DNA of 64,000 bases from Romboutsia sp. CE17 (GCF_012317385.1 NZ_CP051144.1:2976001-3040000), one strand, 5' to 3'; positions 20,207 to 28,971 are shown, numbered from the stretch's first letter. Notes: generated by a model not told the origin, from the sequence alone. Made by a program: numbers and translations.

Positions 20207-20343
20207 TAAAGTATTACCTCCTTATTTGAATCATTTGATGAAAGAAGCTCTTGGTAATACTCATTTAAGCAATTATCAATAACATCATCTAAAAACAGTT
20301 TTAAAACATCATTCCAATTTAAGTTATTTTCGTATTTTTCCAT
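20206..20343 (-). CDS. Small protein translationally coupled to serine recombinase
   Basis: A 45-codon gene, beginning MEKYENNLNWNDVLK and ending NDSNKEVIL. A good ribosome site TAAGGAGA lies eight bases before its ATG, and its stop overlaps the start of the second large serine recombinase (TAATG). The product is acidic and predicted helical, with no recognisable domain. The coupling suggests it is made in proportion to the recombinase, perhaps as an accessory or directionality factor, but this is only inferred from position. Confidence 0.6.
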   Translation of the reverse strand: MEKYENNLNWNDVLKLFLDDVIDNCLNEYYQELLSSNDSNKEVIL

Positions 20344-20746
20344 AAAAAAATCTCCTTATCTAAAACAACTAAAAATGTAATACATTTCATTGTTTTTTTT
20401 AAAGAGACATAGGTTCATCTATAAAAAAATTTTTATCAATATTATATATTATTAAATAATAAATCTTAGTTTATATAATATCATTATTTTTTTATATAGT
20501 AAATATTAAAATTTTACGGAAGAAAATAATAGAAAATTTAAAATATTTTTTATATTTAGATAAAACCGTTTTGATATTGAAGCTAAAAAATAAATTTAGT
20601 ATGATTGATAGAAATTTAATATAAAAGATATAAATTTAAATACTAAATAAATATAGTCGGTTTTGGGAAAAAAATATTTGTTAAATATTGATTAAATGTA
20701 TATTTAATATGAAATTTAATTTCCTGACAAAAAATGGGAGGATAAT
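20344..20746. promoter_or_regulatory. Divergent non-coding region between recombinases and rep
   Basis: About 400 bases, extremely AT-rich, between the leftward recombinase operon and the rightward rep operon. Short complementary blocks AAAACCG (20562-20568) and CGGTTTT (20658-20664) lie about 90 bases apart. It must hold both promoters and is a candidate place for the Rep nicking origin, but I see no clear origin hairpin or consensus. Confidence 0.3.
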
Positions 20747-21706
20747 ATGATACATACGATACAATTATATACAAATTTGTCATTTGAGGAAAAAGATAAT
20801 ATAGAAAAAAGATTTAAAAAAAATATAGAAGAAATTATAAAAGATATAAATGGTAATGACGAAAGCATTAAATTATCAGGTAAAAATAGAGAGCTTTATT
20901 ATCAAGTAACTATATTTGCAGATGTTACAAAAATATTAAATAGAGGAAATATATATGAAGAAGATTATTATGAAGTAAAGAAAAAAATTGATGAAAAGAT
21001 AGAACATCTTGTGGGATATATCTTAGAGCTTACATTAATTAGAGTAGATTATAGATTTGATAAATATATAAGCTCCAATGCTGAAAGATTGATACTACTT
21101 CATTTATATAAAAAAATGATTGATAAGCATGGATTTAAAAAAAAGAAGAGTAAGAAGAAATATAAAACGAGTATTAGATATGATTCAAAAAGTATGCAAA
21201 TTATAATATATGATAAAGAGCAAGAAAGAAAAGATAGAAATAAAAAATGTGAGTATTACGAAAGATGTATGCTAAGATTTGAAGTTAAGTTACTAAATAA
21301 GCATTTAAATTATAATAAAAGAAAATACAATATAGAAAAAAATTTAAAAAACTATTTTAGTAAATCATTACAAGTAAAGTATATGTTATCTAATATACAA
21401 AAAATAGTGTATAAAGGAGATTATTATAATATACGTGAAGCTAATAAAATAATAAATAAAAGTAGTATAAGTGATAAAGATAAACAATTTGTTAGAGAAT
21501 TTCTTATAGACATATCAGAAAAAGGTGTTACAGGTGCTAAGCAAATAACTCTAGATAATAATAAAATAAAATACACACAGTATAAATTTAAGAAAGCTAT
21601 ATCTATATTAGAGGAGCTTAATATTAATCCAATTTTAATACCAAAGAGCAAAGAATATTTAGGTAATGAAAGGATTTATTATATAAAAAATCCGTTTGAT
21701 TTATAA
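20747..21706 (+). CDS. Phage/plasmid rolling-circle replication initiator-like protein
   Basis: A 319-residue protein that resembles the phage/plasmid replication protein family (gene II/X or Rep_trans type initiators). Supporting segments are TLIRVDYRFDKYI near residue 102, a KTSIRYDSKSMQIIIYDKEQER block near 145, and LRFEVKLLNKHLNYNKRKYN near 178, followed by a basic C-terminal region with KYTQYKFKKAI. Such proteins nick one strand through a tyrosine to start rolling-circle replication. GGGAGG precedes the ATG. It heads a rightward set with two winged-helix-like genes. The family call is from memory of motif pattern; the catalytic tyrosine is not assigned. Confidence 0.65.
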   Translation: MIHTIQLYTNLSFEEKDNIEKRFKKNIEEIIKDINGNDESIKLSGKNRELYYQVTIFADVTKILNRGNIYEEDYYEVKKKIDEKIEHLVGYILELTLIRVDYRFDKYISSNAERLILLHLYKKMIDKHGFKKKKSKKKYKTSIRYDSKSMQIIIYDKEQERKDRNKKCEYYERCMLRFEVKLLNKHLNYNKRKYNIEKNLKNYFSKSLQVKYMLSNIQKIVYKGDYYNIREANKIINKSSISDKDKQFVREFLIDISEKGVTGAKQITLDNNKIKYTQYKFKKAISILEELNINPILIPKSKEYLGNERIYYIKNPFDL

Positions 21707-21849
21707 TAGATTTTAATAAAAAATGACTTAGTATTTATAAATTTGATTAAATTTAAATATAATTATGTATCTTCATTAGAAGATTGAGAATTTAGGAAGG
21801 AAGGTAATATAAGTATACAACCTTCCTTTATTAAAATAAAAATTATAAT

Positions 21850-22401
21850 ATGGAGGTGATTAAAACTGAAATAAATAAAGATAAAGAATTTTTAAAAATG
21901 CTATATTCTTGTGGTGTTGTAACTCAGTACGGATTAGAACTTATGAATGTCTCCAGCTATAGGATTAACTTATATAGAGAAAATGACATTATAGAGTTAG
22001 TATACGAAAATGGGAATAAAGGGTATAAGTTAACATCTAAAGCTAAAAAAATTATGTCAAAAAAGTACGGATTAAAAAATAGTTATACATATAGGTCTAT
22101 AAGACATTGTAGTAAGCTACAAGAAATATATTTAAATATTGATTTACAAAGATATAAATGGATAACTGAAACGGAAGTTTTATTAATAATGAATGATAGA
22201 ATTAATTTATCATATCAATATAATCAAAGAACATTAAATTATCTTGATATATCACCAGTTGATGCAATAATAGTTGACCGTGAAACTAATACAGCCTATG
22301 GTATAGAAATTATATCACCTTCATATAGGGAGAGAGATTTAAATAAGAAAGAAAAGTTTTTAAATCTATTAGGTATAGAAGCTATATTTATAGAATGCTA
22401 A
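21850..22401 (+). CDS. Putative winged-helix, replication-relaxation-like protein
   Basis: A 183-residue protein. Residues about 15-70 read as a winged helix (MLYSCGVVTQYGLELMNVSS... then KGYKLTSKAKKIM). The C-terminal part PVDAIIVDRETNTAYGIEII followed by a lysine-rich helix looks like the nuclease-like fold of replication-relaxation proteins, though this is a weak pattern match. The start is unusual: the only ATG (21850) overlaps the ribosome site GGAGGTGA. Compared with the next gene's GGAGGTGATATAATGATTAA, eight bases containing the expected ATG seem to be missing here, so expression may be poor or start differently. Confidence 0.5.
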   Translation: MEVIKTEINKDKEFLKMLYSCGVVTQYGLELMNVSSYRINLYRENDIIELVYENGNKGYKLTSKAKKIMSKKYGLKNSYTYRSIRHCSKLQEIYLNIDLQRYKWITETEVLLIMNDRINLSYQYNQRTLNYLDISPVDAIIVDRETNTAYGIEIISPSYRERDLNKKEKFLNLLGIEAIFIEC

Positions 22402-22452
22402 AAATACAGAATAAAATCTACGTAGAAGTGATTTTATAGAGGAGGTGATATA

Positions 22453-23535
22453 ATGATTAAAACTGAAGATAAATTTGAAATATGTAGAAAATATCGTGTA
22501 TATTTAGAAATTATATTTATACTTGGAAATGGAGTTATGCTACAGAAGCAGTTTTATGAGATATGTAGAAAGCTGTATATATCAAGAAGTGATTATCAAA
22601 CAAGAAAGGTATTATCACAGCTAGAGAGGTTACAAATAATAAAGAAACAAAACTTTTTATATAGCAAAAATAAAGTAATAATTCTTAAAAAATTTGCAAT
22701 TAGATTTTTATTGAACAAGAAATCTAGTAATCAAGTTGCATCTATACCTAAGTCTATAGATAAAAGGGCTATAACAAGTGTTTTTAAGCTTGATAGAATA
22801 ATAAAAGTAATCGATGCTTATGACTTATATGATTGGAATAATTTTCTGGACAAAATGTATGATTTGAATAGTACTTTAATATACAATAAAATGAAAGGTA
22901 TTTTTTATCATGAAATGCTTATGAGTAAATATAATTTAAACCTATATGAGCAAGAAATGTATATAAGAGGGCTAGAAAGCCATAAAAATATGTTAAGGAA
23001 TCTAGAATCTGGAAGAAAAAAGAAGTTTAATAACAATGAAATATCTTATTCAGATTTAGATAGAGATAATATTAAGTTTTTATATAAAGGAAATAAAATG
23101 AATAATATAACTATTGATAAACTAATAAATGCAAACATACATATAGAGAGTATAACAGACCTAATAGATACTAAAGTAGTGGAGATTGTAGTTATGGATG
23201 TGAATAATAGCCAAAATATTAATCGAATTATTGATAGTATAATAATGTCTTGTATAGCTGTAAAAGAGATATTTAAAAGAGATAACATATCATTTAGATT
23301 TAAAATTATAACTTGGGATAATATAGCTAAGAAAAATGTAAAAGCTATTTTAGATAAAAAGAGTGTGAATCAAGAATACAACTATATAAGAAGTAAACTG
23401 AGTACATATAAATTGGATGGTAGAAATGTTTTATTAGACTTAAAATTAGATATAAATGATATAAAGATATCTATATCTCATATAGACATTTATAAAAAAT
23501 ATCTAGGAAATCTAAGTTTTATAAATAAATATTGA
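22453..23535 (+). CDS. Hypothetical protein with N-terminal winged helix, element-borne
   Basis: A 360-residue protein of unknown function. The first 90 residues resemble a winged helix (YLEIIFILGNGVMLQKQFYEICRK, then RKVLSQLERLQIIKKQ). A lysine-rich middle section is followed by an alpha/beta region around residues 230-355 (VVEIVVMDVNNSQNINRIID, FRFKIITWDN). It starts with an excellent site, GAGGAGGTGATATA before ATG. The first codons (MIKTE) match those of the preceding gene, suggesting the two share an origin. Probably a replication or regulatory accessory of the rep module. Confidence 0.5.
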   Translation: MIKTEDKFEICRKYRVYLEIIFILGNGVMLQKQFYEICRKLYISRSDYQTRKVLSQLERLQIIKKQNFLYSKNKVIILKKFAIRFLLNKKSSNQVASIPKSIDKRAITSVFKLDRIIKVIDAYDLYDWNNFLDKMYDLNSTLIYNKMKGIFYHEMLMSKYNLNLYEQEMYIRGLESHKNMLRNLESGRKKKFNNNEISYSDLDRDNIKFLYKGNKMNNITIDKLINANIHIESITDLIDTKVVEIVVMDVNNSQNINRIIDSIIMSCIAVKEIFKRDNISFRFKIITWDNIAKKNVKAILDKKSVNQEYNYIRSKLSTYKLDGRNVLLDLKLDINDIKISISHIDIYKKYLGNLSFINKY

Positions 23536-23540
23536 ATAAA

Positions 23541-23583
23541 AAAAGAAATATTAAAAATATAGTATTTTTAATATTTCTTTTTT
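23541..23583 (+). terminator. Terminator of the rep module
   Basis: Nineteen-base arms (AAAAGAAATATTAAAAATA and its complement) with a three-base loop, ending in TTT. A very stable hairpin for this base composition. Confidence 0.85.
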
Positions 23584-23595
23584 AGTTTATTCTCT

Positions 23596-23635
23596 GTGAA
23601 CTTTATTTATGATATATAATATAATTAAAGTTCAC
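23596..23635. repeat. Inverted repeat GTGAACTTTA / TAAAGTTCAC
   Basis: Ten-base perfect arms separated by 20 bases, lying between two terminators in a gene-free stretch. May be a regulatory or recombination site; function unknown. Confidence 0.45.
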
Positions 23636-23660
23636 AATTGTTATATAATACGAATTTGAA

Positions 23661-23686
23661 AATAGGAGCAGATGCTCCTATTTTTA
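23661..23686 (+). terminator. Terminator hairpin upstream of first ECF sigma gene
   Basis: AATAGGAGCA / TGCTCCTATT with a two-base loop followed by TTT. Confidence 0.75.
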
Positions 23687-23818
23687 TTGAAGAATTTAAA
23701 ATTAAAAAAGTTGATAAATATACTTTATAATAAAATTTAACATAAATGCACCGAAATAATAAAGTATTGCGTCTAATAAATATAGAAAGTAAAACTAATA
23801 AATGTAATGGAGGAAAAT

Positions 23819-24343
23819 GTGGATATTTTAATAAAAAAAGCGATAAAAGGTAATAGCGAAGCTTTTATTAGTCTAATAGATAAACATGAATTGACTATGT
23901 ATAAAACAGCAAAAGCTATACTAAACAATGAAGAGGATATAGGAGATGCTATCCAAGAAACCATATTATCAGCATATAAAAGCATTAATAATTTGAAAAA
24001 TTCAAAGTACTTTAAAACTTGGTTAACAAAAATATTGATTAATAAGTGCAATGATATAGTTAGAGCGAATAAAAACATTGTGTTTATAGAGAAATATACT
24101 AAGGAAGAATTTTATGAAGAAGATATTGATAGAAGATTAGAATTTGATGAATGTTTTAAAAAGTTGGGTAGTGAATATAAATTAGTTCTAAGTTTGTATT
24201 ATGTAGATGGATTTAATGCAAGAGAGATTAGCGAGATACTGAACGAAAATGAAAATACTATAAAATCAAGACTTTTGAGGGGAAAGAAATATCTTAAAAA
24301 TTTCTTACTAAAGAATCATGAGGAGGTAGATAAGCATGCGTAA
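23819..24343 (+). CDS. ECF-type RNA polymerase sigma factor
   Basis: A 174-residue extracytoplasmic-function sigma factor. Region 2 is AFISLIDKHELTMYKTAKAIL...EDIGDAIQETILSAY (residues about 14-55), with core-binding and -10 recognition segments. Region 4 is LVLSLYYVDGFNAREISEIL followed by ENTIKSRLLRGKKYL. The GTG at 23819 is chosen because GGAGG (23809-23813) sits five bases before it; the ATG at 23807 overlaps that site. The stop overlaps the start of the next gene, a DUF4179 membrane protein that is probably its anti-sigma factor. Confidence 0.9.
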   Translation: MDILIKKAIKGNSEAFISLIDKHELTMYKTAKAILNNEEDIGDAIQETILSAYKSINNLKNSKYFKTWLTKILINKCNDIVRANKNIVFIEKYTKEEFYEEDIDRRLEFDECFKKLGSEYKLVLSLYYVDGFNAREISEILNENENTIKSRLLRGKKYLKNFLLKNHEEVDKHA

Positions 24344-25409
24344 GAACATAGATGATGAGATAAAGAATTTATTAAATAAAGAAGAATCAATACCTATGAG
24401 CATAAGAAACAAAAAAGAAGATGCATTCAATATTATAAGAGATATGGGGAGTAAAGATATGAAAAATAAAAGGAACTTATTTGGTAAGAAAAATATAGCA
24501 GTAGCTACAGTAGTAATTGTTGGAGGTATAACTCTGACTAGTCCTGTCCTTGCAAATTTGAAAGATTTAATTTTTAATGGAAGATACAAAGGAGTACAAA
24601 CAGCTATAGATAATGGATATGAACAGAATATAGAAGGAGCTTATAGCGAAAGTAATGGGATAAAGATAGAAGTTGTAAAAGCGGTTGTTGACCCTACTAT
24701 GATAAACTTAAAATTTAAAGTTTCATCAGAAGATATTAAGAGTATAAAAAAATTTAAGTATGTTGAAAATGGACCAAGTATTAATGCTTTCAATATAACT
24801 GATGATAAAGGTAGGGTAATACAATTCTATGATGATAAAGAAGGGACAGGGACAAAGCCTATTATTGACGAAAATGGAAAAGAAGTCTGGTTACTATCAG
24901 GTGTGGATGAATCAGTTGACATTAAAGATATAGATAATGGGAATGTGTATTTTGATATAATGTTAAATTCATCAGAAGGGAACCTAGGAGAAATAAAGAG
25001 CTTAAACTTACAAACTAATAAAATAGCAAACTTAAAAGGTGATTGGAAATTAGATATTAAACTTGATGAACATATGACAAATAATGATATGGTGAATTAC
25101 ATTGCAACTGTAAGTAATGATAATGTAGAAGTCCTAGAAGCAAAATGTATGGCTACAGGAATAAAAGTTAAGTTTATGGTAAATACGCCTATAGATGAAA
25201 GCATAATATCAAAGGTTAAATTAGTTAATGAAGATGGAATTGAATACAGAACTGATAGACCAGGATGGATGGAATCAGAGAATGGAAAAGATATAGTTGA
25301 AATAACATTTGAAGCAAGTAAATTTGATAATTTAGATGAATTTGATTTTGTTATAGAAGATTTAAATGGCAAAGATGAAGTGATTAAATTAATTAAAGAA
25401 GTGAATTAA
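24336..25409 (+). CDS. DUF4179 membrane protein, probable anti-sigma factor
   Basis: A 357-residue protein. The cytosolic N-terminus (about 50 residues, IDDEIKNLLNKEESIPMSIR) precedes one membrane segment (AVATVVIVGGITLTSPVLA, about residues 52-70) and a large extracellular DUF4179-type domain of beta-rich sequence. This topology and its 8-base overlap with an ECF sigma gene are typical of membrane anti-sigma partners in Firmicutes. Here the sigma factor would be held at the membrane until an envelope signal releases it. No extracellular ligand can be named. Confidence 0.8.
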   Translation: MRKNIDDEIKNLLNKEESIPMSIRNKKEDAFNIIRDMGSKDMKNKRNLFGKKNIAVATVVIVGGITLTSPVLANLKDLIFNGRYKGVQTAIDNGYEQNIEGAYSESNGIKIEVVKAVVDPTMINLKFKVSSEDIKSIKKFKYVENGPSINAFNITDDKGRVIQFYDDKEGTGTKPIIDENGKEVWLLSGVDESVDIKDIDNGNVYFDIMLNSSEGNLGEIKSLNLQTNKIANLKGDWKLDIKLDEHMTNNDMVNYIATVSNDNVEVLEAKCMATGIKVKFMVNTPIDESIISKVKLVNEDGIEYRTDRPGWMESENGKDIVEITFEASKFDNLDEFDFVIEDLNGKDEVIKLIKEVN

Positions 25410-25502
25410 TTGTTGTATAGTTGTAGTTTAGGTTAAAAAATATTGTAAAATTAAATATAGATTATAAAATATAATGAACAAATTTAATATAATGCGAACT
25501 AG

Positions 25503-25546
25503 ACCAATAGTTGTATTTGCTTTTCATACAGCTATTGGTTTTTTTA
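25503..25546 (+). terminator. Terminator after first sigma/anti-sigma pair
   Basis: Fourteen-base arms ACCAATAGTTGTAT and ATACAGCTATTGGT (one G-T pair) and a run of T. Confidence 0.85.
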
Positions 25547-25688
25547 CTATTTAAAACTTATCTAATTTCAACAGAGTGTTAAAACATAACCTTATATAAA
25601 AATAAAAAAATTAAAATTAATTGATAGGAATATATATAATTTATCGTATTACTAATTGTAAAAGCTTTTACAGAAGGAGGAAGTAAAC

Positions 25689-26210
25689 TTGCAGGACGAA
25701 TTAATTATTAAATACATAAAAAAGAAAAAAGAGAAAGGAATGGAACTTTTAATAGATAACTATAGAGGGATTATAACTGCTATAGTAAGAAGACACTTAG
25801 GAGTATTAATAAATTATGAAGAAGAGTGTGTAGATGATGTTTTGTTATCTATTTGGGATAATATAAAAAGCTTTGATAATAGTAAAAATAGCTTTAAAAA
25901 TTGGATATGTGCAATATCAAAATATAAAGCAATTGATTATAAAAAAAAGTATTTATCAAAAATAGAATATATGGATATGAGTGAAACAATTTATTATATA
26001 GATGAGCAATTATTAAAATCTGAAATAGAAGAAGAAGTAAATGATATATTAAGCCATTTAAATGAAAGTGATAGGACTTTATTTAAACAACATTATTTAG
26101 AGGGGCATACTTTAAAAGAAATTGCTTTTAAACATAATATAAGTGTATCTAATATATATAATCGCATATCAAGAGGAAGAAAGAAAATAAGAGAGAGAAT
26201 ATCTAAATAA
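25689..26210 (+). CDS. ECF-type sigma factor, second copy
   Basis: A 173-residue sigma factor with region 2 (ELLIDNYRGIITAIVRRHLG... EECVDDVLLSIWDNIKSF... FKNWICAISKYKAIDYKKK) and region 4 (FKQHYLEGHTLKEIAFKHNIS followed by IYNRISRGRKKIRER). It differs substantially from the sigma factor two kilobases upstream and probably recognises a different promoter. TTG start at 25689 with GAAGGAGG nine bases upstream. Forms a unit with the DUF4179 gene 15 bases downstream. Confidence 0.88.
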   Translation: MQDELIIKYIKKKKEKGMELLIDNYRGIITAIVRRHLGVLINYEEECVDDVLLSIWDNIKSFDNSKNSFKNWICAISKYKAIDYKKKYLSKIEYMDMSETIYYIDEQLLKSEIEEEVNDILSHLNESDRTLFKQHYLEGHTLKEIAFKHNISVSNIYNRISRGRKKIRERISK

Positions 26211-26225
26211 AGGAGATAAAATATA

Positions 26226-27377
26226 ATGAAAGATAAATTTGAAATATTAAATGATGTAAAAATAGATATAGATGAATATAAAGAAATTAAGTTTGATAAC
26301 AATGATAAAATTAAAAATAGAATGAAATCAAAAATAAAATCAAGAAAGTCATCTTATAAAAAATTAGCAGTGGTAGCATCTTTAGCAGTTGTATTAGGTT
26401 ATGGAGCGATATTTAATGAAAGTGTATGGGCAAATGTAGAAACAGTTTGGCATAGTATACAAAACATATTAGATTTTAAATATAAAGAAGTGAAACAATA
26501 TAAATATGAAATAAATAAAAGTGTTGAAAAGAAAGATATAAAAGTAACATATAAAAATTTAATGATAGATGATGGAAATTTAATTATAGAAATGAATATA
26601 GATGATAGAAAGTTTAATCCATTTGATGATTTAACAGAAAAACAACAAAAAGATTGGTATGTTGATGAATGGGGGAATAGGGAAACTTTTATCACATTGG
26701 GTGCAGATAGTTTAGAAGCTTATATAAATGGAGAAAAGCAAATAGTACTAGGTGGGCAAGCTAATGATGATGCTAAGATAGAACAAGATGGAAGTACAAC
26801 TATAATAACATCAATTCCAATAAATCAGATAGATAAATTTAATAACAATATATACAATATAAAATTAAATACTAAAAAAATATATCTATCAGCACAAATG
26901 AATGAGGGAGAAAAGGTTCGTTATGGTGGAGTGATAGAAGGTGATTGGAGTATAGATTTAGATATAAAAGAAGATGATTTAGTAAAATCAACAGTAGAGT
27001 ATAAGGAGTATACAATAGATAAAAGTATAAATCTAAACATAGATGGAATAAATAAAGACCTTCAAATAGATAGATTATATATATCACCTATTTATACAAA
27101 AATACAAATGACTACAGATATAGATGGTTATGAAATATCAGATAAATACTCTATTGAAATAAAATTAGAAAATGAAAATGGTGAAGAATATCAAATTTAA
27201 TATATGACTCCAAATTATGATGAATCAAAACAAAGTTGTAAAGTAGAAGTAGGATATAAAAATATATTCAAAGATAATACAAAAGTAAAAATAACACCTT
27301 TAGTAATTGATATTAACAGCGGAGAAGTAATTAAACAAGAATCAATAATAGTAAATTTAACTGAGAATAATAACTAA
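26226..27377 (+). pseudogene. DUF4179 anti-sigma-like protein interrupted by an in-frame TAA
   Basis: From 26226 a 324-codon frame encodes an N-terminal cytosolic tail, one membrane segment (LAVVASLAVVLGYGAIF, about residues 41-57) and an extracellular DUF4179-like domain, ending at TAA (27198-27200) after ENGEEYQI. The same frame then stays open for 58 more codons, starting YMTPNYDESKQS and ending VNLTENNN before TAA at 27375-27377. The extension reads as the natural C-terminal beta domain, so a single point mutation has probably truncated the protein. The truncated form keeps the sigma-binding tail and membrane anchor and may still bind its sigma factor. Confidence 0.7.
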
Positions 27378-27433
27378 GAACTGACAAAAAATATTAAATT
27401 TTAATAATTTCATAATTTTAATATATTATAAAT

Positions 27434-27470
27434 AAAAGTAGGAGCTGATATAAATTCTCCTACTTTTTTA
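27434..27470 (+). terminator. Terminator after second sigma unit
   Basis: AAAGTAGGAG and CTCCTACTTT arms, 12-base loop, ending in a T-run. Confidence 0.85.
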
Positions 27471-27490
27471 GATTAATATTCAAACTTAAT

Positions 27491-27635
27491 CTATTTTTTC
27501 TTCTTATAATCTAAAGCAAGACTAATAGTGGCACCTAAATATAATCCTATTGATTATCATACAAAATACAAGTTCAGCTTCTATAGAAAGTGTAAAATAG
27601 TAATTATTATCCTTTTTATTATTGTTTTCATACAT
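27491..27635 (-). pseudogene. Frameshifted small membrane protein remnant
   Basis: From ATG at 27635 (GGAG seven bases before) a frame encodes MYENNNKKDNNYYFTLSIEA and stops early; the neighbouring frame continues with IGLYLGATISLALDYKKKK and a stop. Together they look like a roughly 48-residue small protein with one hydrophobic segment broken by a frameshift. The rest of the 27378-27828 gap holds only the terminator and the resolvase-associated palindrome. Confidence 0.3.
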
Positions 27636-27773
27636 AAAAACTCCAACTATGAATTTGCAAATAGTGTAAAAAAGAATTTATACAAAAGTGTCAAATTAAC
27701 TTTTTAAGTATTAGGATAGTTTAAAAGTATCAAAATATATTGATGTAATGTTAAAATGATAGTATTATAAAAC

Positions 27774-27801
27774 TATCAATTAAACGTACGTTTAATTGAT
27801 A
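27774..27801. promoter_or_regulatory. 28-bp perfect palindrome ahead of the resolvase gene
   Basis: A perfect two-fold symmetric sequence centred on ACGT (half-site ATCAATTAAACGT), 27 bases before the resolvase start. Perfect dyads of this size next to a small serine recombinase are likely its binding site, either a resolution or inversion subsite or an autoregulatory operator. Confidence 0.6.
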
Positions 27802-27828
27802 TAATAAATCATATTTGGAGGAGATAAA

Positions 27829-28497
27829 ATGAATAATACATATTTTTATATGAGAATATCAACTAAAGAAGCATCAGATAAACAAAGTTTCCAAAGACAA
27901 AATAAAGCTCTAGAAAAATACGCTGAAATAAATAATTTAAAATATAATAGTAGAACAGTATTTAAAGATGATATAAGTGGAGCAACATTTGACCGAGATG
28001 ATTGGAAAGCTCTAGAGGGTATTTTAAAAGAAGGAGATACAATAATATTTAAAGAAATATCAAGATTTACAAGACAAGCTGAAGAAGGATATGAGAAATA
28101 TATGGAGCTTATGGATAAGGGAATTAATTTGATATTCCTGGATAATCCAACTGTAAGCACAGACTACATAAAGCAATTAACAAATATAGCAGATAGTCAG
28201 CAACTAGTAACAAAAACAGCTTTAGAAGGTACTATAAAGCTTCTTTTAATAGTCGAGCTTGATAGAGTGCAACAAGAAAGAGAAATATTTATTAAAAGGA
28301 TAAAGCAAGGTATTGAAGCTTCAACTAAAAAAAGTGGACGTAAATTTGGTCAATTAGATAAAATGAGTGACGAACTTAAAGATGATATAAAGTTATTCTT
28401 AATTGATAGAAGTATTAAACAAGTTGATTTAATGAAGAAGCATAATATTAGTAGAAATACATTAAAAAAATATATTGAACTTGTAAAATCTATATAA
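27829..28497 (+). CDS. Small serine recombinase / resolvase
   Basis: A 222-residue resolvase-family recombinase. The catalytic domain starts TYFYMRISTKEASDKQ with nucleophile Ser11, followed by the conserved DDISGATFDR segment, IIFKEISRFTRQ, and the long E-helix LLLIVELDRVQQEREIF. The C-terminus (KQVDLMKKHNISRNTLKKYIELV) is a helix-turn-helix that binds DNA. The start follows TGGAGGAG. It is much shorter than the two recombinases at the left end of the island and is likely a resolvase or invertase acting on the adjacent palindrome. Confidence 0.88.
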   Translation: MNNTYFYMRISTKEASDKQSFQRQNKALEKYAEINNLKYNSRTVFKDDISGATFDRDDWKALEGILKEGDTIIFKEISRFTRQAEEGYEKYMELMDKGINLIFLDNPTVSTDYIKQLTNIADSQQLVTKTALEGTIKLLLIVELDRVQQEREIFIKRIKQGIEASTKKSGRKFGQLDKMSDELKDDIKLFLIDRSIKQVDLMKKHNISRNTLKKYIELVKSI

Positions 28498-28528
28498 AGC
28501 ATATAGATATTCTATTAAATAGTGGTAA

Positions 28529-28759
28529 TCTTATGATACACAAAAAAATGGGGATATAAGTACCATAAAAGATTTAAAAGGTCAAGAACTTAAATTTACA
28601 ACAATAGTTATCGAAGATAAGAAATTTAAACAACTTACGATGGGAAGTAAGTTAGAAAAAGGATATAAGAAAGAATATATAATATTAGATATACAGCAAT
28701 TATTAGATATCCTTAAAATGGTACTGGAAAGAACTATTCCAGAGCATATAAGAATTTAA
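28529..28759 (+). pseudogene. Start-less gene remnant
   Basis: An open frame of 76 codons without a usable start, reading through STIKDLKGQELKFTTIV and LDIQQLLDILKMVLERTIPE to a stop. The composition looks coding, but upstream codons end at TAA. Likely the 3' remainder of an element gene; no family recognised. Confidence 0.35.
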
Positions 28760-28971
28760 AAGCATATATAGATGATAGAGAGTATAAAAAATAACATACA
28801 CAAGTATGCCGAGATTAAAGAAAAAGTATTAAAAATATTAAATTATGAAAAAATTCAATTGAAAATGCTATCTTTCAATTGATTATGTTAAGCTTATTAT
28901 AATATAAAAGTTATAATAATAAACAAGAAAATGTAATACAAAAAAGACTTATATAAATTTATATAAGTTTT
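28760..28971. other. Gene-free stretch with two hairpins
   Basis: Contains TCAATTGAAA / TTTCAATTGA (28855-28884) and the perfect 22-bp palindrome centred in ACTTATATAAATTTATATAAGT's midpoint (28947-28968) followed by TTTTTT, which acts as a plausible terminator. No coding signal seen. Confidence 0.4.

Noticed and set aside
20562-20664. AAAACCG / CGGTTTT pair considered as a replication origin
   Set aside because: Seven-base arms 90 bases apart are too weak, and no nick-site consensus is visible.
27198-27200. TAA in the DUF4179 gene considered as recoding
   Set aside because: TAA is not a known recoding codon in this lineage and the same codon ends normal genes here; a mutation is simpler.
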